NCBI GenBank assembly: GCA_004010275.1
Contig: RBWT01000085.1
Coordinates: 1-34,002 of the forward strand
DNA from: Streptomyces huasconensis
Lineage (GTDB): Bacteria > Actinomycetota > Actinomycetes > Streptomycetales > Streptomycetaceae
DNA: 34,002 nt
Direction of reading: 5' to 3'
Shown here in pieces: positions 26,332 through 34,002 of the stretch. Below the pieces are notes generated by a model, which was not told where the DNA came from, made no database searches, and saw nothing but the letters and a program-made list of their open reading frames with translations. The position numbers and the translations under genes were made by a program. How positions within the stretch are numbered: position 1 is the stretch's first letter; every line of letters begins with the position of its first letter.

Positions 26332-27417
26332 GTGGCCCATGAGGTCCGTGCCGTCGTCGCCGTCAAGAAGGGCGCACCCGTGGAGGTGCGGACGATCGTC
26401 GTGCCCGACCCCGGCCCCGGAGAGGTTCTCGTCTCCGTGCAGGCCTGCGGGGTCTGTCACACGGATCTGCACTACCGGGAGGGCGCGATCAACGACAACT
26501 TCCCGTTCCTGCTCGGCCACGAGGCGGCCGGGACCGTTGAGGCGGTCGGCGCGGACGTCACCGATCTCGTCCCCGGCGACTATGTGGTGATCGCCTGGCG
26601 CGCACCCTGTGGGGCCTGCCGTTCCTGTCTGCGCGGGCGTCCCTGGTACTGCTTCGACTCGCGCGACGCCGACCAGCCGATGGCCCTCCTCGACGGCACA
26701 CCGCTGAGCCCGGCGCTCGGCATCGGCGCCTTCGCGGAGAAGACACTGGTCGCCGCCGGCCAGGCGGTGAAGGTCGATCCGGCGGCGCGCCCGGAGGCCG
26801 TGTGCCTGATCGGCTGCGGCGTGATGGCCGGGTACGGGGCGGCCGTGAACACCGGCGGGGTGGGCCGTGGCGACACCGTCGCCGTGATCGGCTGCGGCGG
26901 TGTCGGCGACGCCGCGATCGCCGGGGCGTCCCTGGCCGGGGCCCGCCGCGTCATCGCGGTCGACATCGACGACGCCAAGCTGGACGGCGCCACCCGGTTC
27001 GGCGCGACGCACACCGTCAACTCCCGCGGGACCGACCCCGTGGCGGCCGTGCGCGAGCTGACCGGCGGGCAGGGCGTCGACGTCGCGATCGACGCGGTCG
27101 GCACCCCGTCGACGTACAAACAGGCGTTCTACATGCGTGATCACGCGGGCGTCCTCGTCCAGGTGGGGGTGCCCGATCCGGAGATGACGGTCGATCTGCC
27201 GCTGAGCGACCTCTTCTCGCGCGGTGGCGCCCTCAAGTCGTCGTGGTACGGCGACTGTCTGCCCACCCGGGACTTCCCGCTCCTCGTCGACCAGTACCTC
27301 AGCCGCCGTCTCGACCTGGGCGGCTTCGTCTCGGAGAAGATCACCCTGGACCAGGTGGAGGAGGCCTTCGCGAGCATGCGGCGCGGCGAAGTGCTGCGCT
27401 CGGTGGTGGTCCTGTGA
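26332..27417 (+). CDS. mscR: S-(hydroxymethyl)mycothiol dehydrogenase (formaldehyde oxidation)
   Basis: Formaldehyde reacts with mycothiol, and this NAD-dependent zinc alcohol dehydrogenase oxidises the adduct, detoxifying formaldehyde; actinobacteria use it in place of the glutathione enzyme. 361 residues. Catalytic zinc ligands are in ACGVCHTD (Cys39) and LLGHEAAG (His63); the structural zinc site is CGACRSCLRGRPWYC (Cys93, 96, 99, 107). The NAD fold has VIGCGGVGDAA. The start is a GTG at 26332 with GGAGG six bases upstream. Its TGA overlaps the GTG of the next gene. Co-expression with a dimethylglycine dehydrogenase and a Rieske oxygenase, both formaldehyde producers, supports the role. 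Confidence 0.88.
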   Translation: MAHEVRAVVAVKKGAPVEVRTIVVPDPGPGEVLVSVQACGVCHTDLHYREGAINDNFPFLLGHEAAGTVEAVGADVTDLVPGDYVVIAWRAPCGACRSCLRGRPWYCFDSRDADQPMALLDGTPLSPALGIGAFAEKTLVAAGQAVKVDPAARPEAVCLIGCGVMAGYGAAVNTGGVGRGDTVAVIGCGGVGDAAIAGASLAGARRVIAVDIDDAKLDGATRFGATHTVNSRGTDPVAAVRELTGGQGVDVAIDAVGTPSTYKQAFYMRDHAGVLVQVGVPDPEMTVDLPLSDLFSRGGALKSSWYGDCLPTRDFPLLVDQYLSRRLDLGGFVSEKITLDQVEEAFASMRRGEVLRSVVVL

Positions 27418-29880
27418 GCCGCCCCGACGCGTCCGCGGCGGTCCGGGCGACGGCCCGGCCGCGCGTGGTCGTCATCGGCGCCGGTATCGTCGGCTGCTCG
27501 CTCGCCGACGAGCTGACCGCCTGCGGCTGGACCGACGTCACCGTGCTCGACCAGGGGCCACTGCCCGCGCCGGGCGGCTCCACGTCGCACGCGCCGGGGC
27601 TGGTCTTCGCGACCGGGCCCTCCAAGACGCTGACCGCGTTCGCGAAGTACACCGTGGACAAGTTCGGCACTCTGGAGGTCGACGGGCTCTCCTGCTTCCA
27701 CCCGGTCGGCGGCCTGGAACTGGCGACCACGCCCGAGCGCTGGGCCGACCTGCACCGCAAGGCCGGTTTCGCCGCCTCTTGGGGCGTACGGGCCGAACTC
27801 GTCGGCCCCGAGCGGTGCAAGGAGCTGTGGCCGCTGGTGGACGAGGCGCGGTTACTAGGCGGTCTGTACACGCCCGAGGACGGTCTGGCCCGGGCCGTGC
27901 CCGCCTGCCGGGCGCAGAGGGAACGGGCACGCGCGCGTGGCGCGCGTTTTCTGGACCGGCACACCGTGACCGGCATCGAGCGGGACGGCGACCGCGTGTC
28001 GGCCGTCGTCACCGACCGCGGCACCTTCCCCGCCGACCACGTGGTCTCGGCGGCCGGCTTCTGGGGCCCGGTGATCGGGCGGATGGCCGGCATCGACGTA
28101 CCCCTGCTGCCGCTCGCACACCAGTACGCGAAGACGAGTCCGCTGCCCGAGCTGGCGGGCGTCAACGACCCGCGCACCGAGGCGTCGCGGCCCATCCTGC
28201 GCTTCCAGGACCGCGACCTGTACTTCCGTGAACACACCGACCGCATCGGCATCGGCTCATACGCCCACCGGCCACTGCCCGTCGATCCGTTCACCGTGCC
28301 CGCGTACGACGACGCCGAGGAGATGCCGTCGTCGTACCCCTTCACCGAGGAGGATTTCGCGCCCAGCTGGGAGGAGTGCCGGTGGCTGATGCCCTCCCTC
28401 GGGGCGGCGGAGATCGAGGAGGGCTTCAACGGCGTCTTCTCCTTCACCCCGGACGGCATGCCACTGCTCGGCCCGTCGCGGACGCTGCGCGGCTTCTGGC
28501 TGGCCGAAGCCGTGTGGGTCACGCACTCCGCGGGCGTCGCCAAGGCGGTCGCCGAGTGGATGGTCGACGGTCGGCCCTCGCTCGACCTGCACGAGTGCGA
28601 GCTGACGCGGTTCGAGGACGCCCAGCGCTCCCCCGCGTACGTCGCCGAGCGCGGCGCACAGCAGTTCATCGAGGTCTATGACGTCATCCACCCGCTCCAG
28701 CCCCCGGCCGAGCCGCGCCCCCTACGGGTCAGCCCCTTCCACGCCCGCCAGCAGGAGCTGGGTGCGGTCTTCCTGGAGGGCGGCGGCTGGGAGCGTCCGC
28801 ACTGGTACGAGGCGAACGCGCCCCTGGCCAAGGGCATCGAGGTGCCCCCGCGCGACGCCTGGGCGGCCCGCCACTGGTCGCCGATCGCGGCGGCGGAGGC
28901 GCGCGCCACCCGCGAGGGCGTCGCCCTCTACGACATGACGCCGCTGCGCCGCCTGGAGGTCGCGGGCCCCGGCTCGCTCGCCTTCCTCCAGCGCATGACC
29001 AGCAACAACCTCGCCAAGAAGCCCGGTTCCGTCACGTACACCCTGCTGCTCGACGAGGCGGGCGGCATCCGCTCCGACCTGACCGTGGCGCGGCTGGCCC
29101 CCGACCGCTTCCAGGTGGGGGCCAACTCCCCCGCCGACCTGGACTGGCTGCTGTGGCACGCCCCAGCGGACGTACACCTCAGGGACATCACCTCGGGGAC
29201 GTGCTGCGTCGGCGTCTGGGGCCCGCTGGCCCGCGCGCTCGTCCAGCCGCTCACCCGCGACGACTTCTCGCACGAGGCGTTCGGCTACTTCAAGGCCAAG
29301 GAGACGTACATCGGGCACGTCCCGGTGACCGCGATGCGCCTGAGTTACGTCGGCGAACTGGGCTGGGAGCTGTACACCACCGCCGATCTGGGGCTGCGCC
29401 TGTGGGACACGTTGTGGGAGGCGGGACGGGCGCACGGCGTGGTCGCGGCGGGGCGCTCGGCCTTCAACAGCCTGCGGCTGGAGAAGGGGTACCGCGCCTG
29501 GGGCCATGACATGACCACCGAACACAACCCCTACGAGGCGGGTGTCGGCTTCGCGGTCCGCATGAACAAGGGCGACTTCGTGGGGCGTTCGGCGCTCGAA
29601 GGGCTCGGGGCGCCGACCCGCAGGCTCACCGCCCTCCTCCTGGACGACCCGGCTGCCGTCGTCCTCGGCAAGGAGCCCGTGTACGTCGACGGCGACCCCC
29701 GCCGGGTACGTCACCAGCGCCTCGTACGGCTACACGCTGGGCCGCTGCGTCGCGTACGCCTGGCTGCCGCCGTTGGAGACGGGCACGGGCGTCCATGTGG
29801 AGTACTTCGGCGAGAAGGTGCCGGCGACGGTCGCCGAGGAGCCGCTTTTCGACCCGGAGATGACCCGCATCCGCCGCTGA
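27414..29880 (+). CDS. Dimethylglycine/sarcosine dehydrogenase-type FAD enzyme with folate-binding C-terminus; one apparent frameshift
   Basis: Oxidatively removes an N-methyl group from dimethylglycine or sarcosine, transferring the carbon to tetrahydrofolate or releasing formaldehyde. Corrected length is 821 residues. N-terminal DAO domain: VVVIGAGIVGCSLADEL, and GGSTSHAPGL with His59 where relatives carry covalent FAD. C-terminal GcvT-like folate domain from about residue 480: EGVALYDMTPLRRLEVAGPG, FLQRMTSNNLA, YVGELGWELY, RLEKGYRAWGHDM. The GTG start at 27414 overlaps the mscR stop. One extra C in the run at 29696-29700 shifts the last ~60 codons (DP-AGYVTSASYGYTLGR to MTRIRR). Codons 147-148 are TTA-CTA (27852-27857), both rare in this genome; TTA implies dependence on the bldA tRNA. 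Confidence 0.88.
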
Positions 29881-29926
29881 CCGCTCCCGGAGGCAGCCGC
29901 CCCGCCCGTTCGAGGAGTACGCCACC

Positions 29927-31054
29927 GTGACGACGACCCCGCAGTCCCCGGCCCCGAGTCTCATCGCGACGCTTCCCGGCCGCTATTACACCGACCCGGA
30001 GATCTTCCGGCAGGAGCAGGAACGCGTCTTCGAGGCCCTCTGGTGCTGCGCCGTGCGCGCCGCCGACCTCGACGCGCCGGGCGCCTTCCGGACCGTTCAG
30101 GTCGGCCGGGAGAGTGTGCTGGTCACCCGCTCCCGCGGCGGGGAGCTGCGCGCCTTCCTCAACGTCTGCCGGCACCGCGGCGCCCGCCTGTGCACGCAGG
30201 AGTCCGGGCAGGTCCGCCGCGCCCTCCAGTGCCCGTACCACGCGTGGACGTACGACCTCGACGGCAGGCTCGTCGCCGCGCCCAACCTGGTGAAGATGCC
30301 GGACGTGGACCGCTCCGCGTACGGGCTGGTGAAGGTAGCCCTGCGGGAGTGGCTCGGCTACGCCTGGGTCTGTCTGGCCGACGAACCGCCCTCCTTCGAG
30401 GAGACCGTGATCGGCGCGGCGGTCGAACGTCTGGGCGACGTGGCGTCGATCGAGCGGTACGGCACCGAGCGGCTCGCCCTCGGCAAGCGGATCACGTACG
30501 ACGTACGCGCCAACTGGAAGCTGATCGTCGAGAACTTCATGGAGTGCTACCACTGCGCGACGATCCACCCCGAACTGACGGACGTGCTGCCGGAGTTCGC
30601 CGAGGGATACGCCGCGCAGTACTACGTCGGGCACGGCGCCGCGTTCGGTGAGGACGTCGGCGGCTTCACGGTCGACGGCAGCGCGGGTTTCGGCCGCCTC
30701 CCCGAGGTCGAGGACCACCAGGACCGGCGCTACTACGCGATCACCGTGAAACCGACCGTCTTCGTCAACCTCGTGCCCGACCATGTGATCCTGCACCGGA
30801 TGTTCCCGATGGCCGAGGACCGCACGGTCGTCGAGTGCGACTGGCTGTACGCACCCGACGTCGTCGCGTCCGGCGCCGACCTGTCGAAGTCCGTGGAACT
30901 CTTCCACCGGGTCAACGTCCAGGACTTCGCGGCCTGCGAGCGCACCCAGCCCGCGATGGCGTCACGCGCCTACCGCGCGGGCGGGGTGCTGGTGCCGACC
31001 GAACACCACATCGGGCTCTTCCATGAGTGGCTCACCAAAACGCTCGCTACGTAG
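29927..31054 (+). CDS. Rieske non-heme iron oxygenase, alpha subunit (probable glycine betaine-type N-demethylase)
   Basis: 375 residues. Hydroxylates an N-methyl group, which leaves as formaldehyde, using electrons delivered by a reductase. The Rieske centre is CRHRGARLC (Cys81, His83) and CPYHAWTYDLDG (Cys102, His105). The mononuclear iron site is NFMECYHCATIHP (His209, His214) with a third ligand in VQDFAACE (Asp333). Choice of betaine as substrate is inferred from its neighbours: a dimethylglycine-type dehydrogenase and a formaldehyde-oxidising enzyme just upstream. Other methylated amines are possible. The GTG start at 29927 has GAGGAG upstream and lies 46 bases after the previous stop. 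The frame is intact. Its TAG overlaps, by eight bases, the stop of the gene on the other strand. Confidence 0.87.
   Translation: MTTTPQSPAPSLIATLPGRYYTDPEIFRQEQERVFEALWCCAVRAADLDAPGAFRTVQVGRESVLVTRSRGGELRAFLNVCRHRGARLCTQESGQVRRALQCPYHAWTYDLDGRLVAAPNLVKMPDVDRSAYGLVKVALREWLGYAWVCLADEPPSFEETVIGAAVERLGDVASIERYGTERLALGKRITYDVRANWKLIVENFMECYHCATIHPELTDVLPEFAEGYAAQYYVGHGAAFGEDVGGFTVDGSAGFGRLPEVEDHQDRRYYAITVKPTVFVNLVPDHVILHRMFPMAEDRTVVECDWLYAPDVVASGADLSKSVELFHRVNVQDFAACERTQPAMASRAYRAGGVLVPTEHHIGLFHEWLTKTLAT
31047..31054. other. Palindrome CTACGTAG supplying both stop codons
   Basis: The octamer is its own reverse complement. It contains TAG for the plus-strand Rieske oxygenase (31052-31054) and TAG for the minus-strand SMC-like gene (31047-31049). 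No room is left for a conventional intergenic terminator. Confidence 0.95.
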
Positions 31055-34002
31055 TGGCACGCTCCGGGGTGGCCGTGGGGCGCTTGTACATCCGGGTCGC
31101 CGTGATCTGCCCGTGCACCGTCTCGCCGTCGGGGTCCTCGGGGTCGCGCTGCGGCAGCCCCGGACGCAGGTGTTCCTCGACGCTGATGTACTTCAGGCCC
31201 GCCCGCAGGTCCGCGTCGTTGCGCAACCGGATGACCAGCGGGAACTCCGCGAGCGCCGTCGTGTCGAACAGCCCGGTCGTGTAGAGCAGCTGCACGCCGA
31301 GCGCGTCGGAGACGGCCCGCTGGAGCTCCAGGAGGTACGTCGCGTTGGCACGGCCGATGGGGTTGTCCAGGAACAGCGTGCCCGCGTGGCGGTGCTTGTC
31401 GCGGCCCCGGTCGTTGCTCCGGAGGGCGGCCATCGTGCAGTACAGGGCGATGGCGGCGGTGAGCAGCTGGCCTCCGGAGAACACGTCGCCCATCTGACCG
31501 ACCGGCACGCGCTCGGCGCGCAGCACGGCGTCCGGCTTGAGGATCTCGACGGCGACGCGCGCGGCTCCAGGGCGGCCTGGACGCCGCGCAGCAGCAGGGA
31601 CATCCCGTCGCGCCGCATGTCGGAGTTCTTCTTCACCGCCGCGCGCGTGGCCTCGTCGATGACCTCGCCGAGGCGCTCCACCAGGGTGGCCTGGTCGGGC
31701 TCCTCGAAGCGGACCCGCAGGAACTCCTGGCCCGACCACTCCCCCAGCCCCTCGGGCAGGCGGGACAGGCGCTGGGCGGACCTGAGCGTCGCGAGGGCCG
31801 ACTCCACGAGGCCGCGCAGCCGGTCGACGATGCTGTCGCGGTTGCGCTCCAGCTGCTCCAGCTCGTCGGTCAGGACGCGCAGCCGGGGCGCGAAGGCGTC
31901 GGCCCACTTCTTGGCGTGCTCGGGCAGCGCGGAGGCGGGCAGTTCGCGGATCTGCTGGCGGGCGGGGGTGCGGACCTGTTCGTAGCGGGTCGAGTTCGCG
32001 TGGCGTACGAGTATGTCGCAGGCCTCGCGGACGGCCGCCTCGGCGGCGGACAGGTCGGCGGCGCAGCCGCGCAGGGACCGGCGGGTCTCGGCGGCGGCCT
32101 GGCGGGCCTCTTCGAGGGTGCCGGGGTAGGGCTCGGGCTCCTCTTCGGGGTCTTCCTGGTGTTCCCGCAGGAGGTCGCTCAGGAGGGCGGCCGTCTCGTC
32201 GAAGCCGCCCGCCGCGTCCTCCGTGGCGCGGTGGGTCCGGAGCAGCGCGGCGTGGGCCTCCTTGGCGCGGCTCAAGGCCTCGGTGCAGGCCGCCAGTTCG
32301 CCGGTGGCGGTGCGCAGCAGGGCCTGGGCCTGCTCGGCGTCGGCGGGGACCAGCTCTTCGGGCAGCTCGGTGTGGGCCTCACTGTCCTCGGGGGCGTGCC
32401 GCTCGGCCTCGCCGCGCAGCCGGCCCAGCTGCTCGCTGGCGGCGGCGGCGCGGGCCTCGACGAGCTGGACCTGGGCCTCCGCGCGCGCGGCGGCGGCCTG
32501 CCGGGAGGGCCCGTCGGAGCCGTCGGTGCCTTCGAGGAGGAGGGCGGCGCGGGTGCGGACCTTGTTGCTGAGCCGGTCCAGCTCGGTCGAAGGCCGCGCT
32601 CTCGTCGCTCTCGGCGCGGGCCTGCTCGGCCCGCAGGTCGGCGCCGACGCCCACCTTTTCGTAGAGCTGGGAGGCCGCGCGGTAGGCCTCGCGGAGGGCG
32701 GGCAGCGACGTCTTCGGGGCCTCGGTGTCCTCGGGGATGTCCTCGGGGGCGCCGGCGATCTCGGCGCGCTCGGCGCGCAGCGCGCGGGCGGTGCGCGGGC
32801 GTCGTCGGCGGCGCGCTGGGCGGCGCGGCGGTCCTCGTCGGCGGCGCGGGCGCGGTCCAGGCAGGTCTGGGCGCGAGCTTCGTACTCGACGGCGACGTCG
32901 GCCAGTTCGCGCAGCTTGGCCTGCCAGCCGGCCCGCTCGCGGAGCCGGTAGGCGAGGCCGCGAGGGCGTCGGCGGCGCGCCGGGCGCGCTGGGCGGCTTC
33001 CTGGCGCTCGTCCCGCACGCGTGCCGCCTCACTCGCGGCCTCGTCGGCCTCGGCGCGGGCGGTGCGGACCTCGGCCAGCTCCGCCTCGGCCTCTTCGGCG
33101 AAGGCGCGGGCTTCCTGGGCGGCGGTGGCGAGTTCGCCGAGCGGCCGGTGGGGCAGCCGGTGCGCCAGGAGGCCAGGCGCGCGGCCAGCTCGCGGTCCTT
33201 GGCGAGGCGGACGGCGAGCGCGCGGATCTCCTCGTCCCGCTGGGCGGCCCGCGCGCGGAGCGCCTGGCGCTCCTCGTCGGCGGCGTGCTCGTGCGTGCAT
33301 GGCCGGGTTCGGCGGTACGAGGAAGACGCCGCTGTCCGTGGCCTGCTCGCCGGGGGTGGGGGCGAGGAGGGCGGCGGCGGTGCCCACGGCGACGGCGGAG
33401 CGGGGCAGCAGCGCGGCGTCCGCGAGGGCTTCGCGGGCACGCGCGTGGGTGTCCGGGTCGGTGATTGACGACGCCGTCGACCAGCTCCGGGCGGGCGGCG
33501 AGCACCCCGCGCGTGGTCGGCGGGGTCGACGGCCTGGGCGAGGTAGCGCCAGCCGGGCAGGGCGGGGATGCCGTGCTCGCCGAGGAACTCGACGGTGGCG
33601 AGCACGTCGGGGCCGGGCGGGAGCAGCCCGCCGTCACCGAGGGCGCCGAGGATGCGGGAGTCGTCGGCGGCGGCGGTGCGCAGGTCGAAGAGCTGGCGCT
33701 CGGCGGAGGCGACGCTGTCGTCGAGGAGGGCGCGCAGGTCGTCGGCGGAACGGTCCAGCTCCTCCACGGAGAGAGCGCCGCCCGCCGTGGCGGTGTCGGC
33801 GTTCTCGGCGCTGCGCGGCTGCGGTACGGCGCTCCTGCCGGTGGGCAGCTCAGCAGCTCGGCGAGCCGCTCCTCCCCCCGCGATGGACTCGGCGGCGCGG
33901 CGCTCCGCGTGATGGGCGGGCGGCGGCGGTCGCGGCGTCGGACGCGCGGGCGGCGGTCAGTTCGGCGCGGGCCTCGGCGGCGGCCGCCTCCTTGGCGTGG
34001 TC
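31047..34002 (-). CDS. SMC-like ATPase, TIGR02680 family (JetC-like, Wadjet-type defence); partial, many frame breaks
   Basis: The C-terminal ~985 codons of a protein usually about 1,350 long; the N-terminal part with the Walker A loop is beyond the window edge. Members are SMC/MukB-like ATPases found with DUF2397, DUF2398 and DUF2399 proteins in Wadjet-type systems that restrict plasmid entry. The C-terminal head is unmistakable: VGQMGDVFSGGQLLTAAIALYCTMAALR (ABC signature), HAGTLFLDNPIGRANATYLLELQ (Walker B), LLYTTGLFDTTALAEFPLVIRLRND. Upstream are long Ala/Glu/Arg-rich coiled coils and a recognisable LATVEFLGEHGIPALPGWRYLAQAVDPADH stretch. Frame breaks occur near 31562 and 32590, and at roughly five or more places from 32790 to 33870, denser than elsewhere. 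Whether they are errors or real decay is unresolved. No JetD-type gene follows; the convergent oxygenase begins at once. Confidence 0.8.

Noticed and set aside
31047..34002. Chromosomal SMC or SbcC gene
   Set aside because: The GDVFSGGQLLTAAIALYC and GTLFLDNPIGRAN context is that of TIGR02680 proteins rather than SMC or SbcC.

Overview
This window is chromosomal DNA from an actinomycete, almost certainly a Streptomyces. The evidence is the very high G+C content, a Streptomyces-type rRNA leader at the left edge, a conservon (CvnA-D), a mycothiol-dependent dehydrogenase, and TTA codons that are nearly absent except in three genes. No CRISPR array, tRNA, phage gene or transposase was seen. About ten otherwise well-conserved genes are interrupted by one-base shifts, mostly in G/C-rich runs. 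Sequencing or assembly error is the simplest explanation, so I give each such gene as one feature spanning its full extent and state where the frame breaks.

Layout, left to right. (1) 1-110: promoter/leader of an rRNA operon transcribed leftward out of the window, divergent from crr-ptsI (373-2570), the IIA(Glc)-like protein and enzyme I of the sugar phosphotransferase system. (2) 2632-5604: a conserved hypothetical gene with a consensus PafBC/RecA-NDp type DNA-damage promoter, then acetoacetyl-CoA synthetase. (3) 5819-10184: a GH31 alpha-glucosidase-like enzyme, a repeat-bearing non-coding stretch, a Nudix hydrolase and a secreted VanX-type D-Ala-D-Ala dipeptidase. (4) 10379-12065: a zinc-ribbon/OB (DUF35) protein overlapping a thiolase-like lipid-transfer protein, a known paired module. 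(5) 12386-14753: glpF-glpK for glycerol uptake and phosphorylation, closed by a strong terminator.

(6) 14821-22219, minus strand: a conservon, cvnA-cvnB-cvnC-cvnD, with a 5-oxoprolinase/hydantoinase-type gene lying between cvnC and cvnD and overlapping cvnD. That inserted gene also has a large internal deletion that fuses the HyuA part to the HyuB part. cvnC and the inserted gene each carry a TTA codon. (7) 22673-31054: a small membrane protein, then what looks like a catabolic unit for a methylated amine, probably glycine betaine. It has a ferredoxin reductase and Rieske ferredoxin (minus strand), a divergent IclR regulator, and a plus-strand operon of mycothiol-dependent formaldehyde dehydrogenase, dimethylglycine/sarcosine dehydrogenase and a Rieske oxygenase. 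The proposed flow is: the Rieske system removes one methyl as formaldehyde, the FAD/folate enzyme removes another, and the mycothiol enzyme oxidises the formaldehyde. (8) 31047-34002, minus strand: the C-terminal ~985 codons of an SMC-like ATPase of the TIGR02680 family (JetC-like component of Wadjet-type systems), cut by the window edge. Its stop codon and that of the Rieske oxygenase share the palindrome CTACGTAG.
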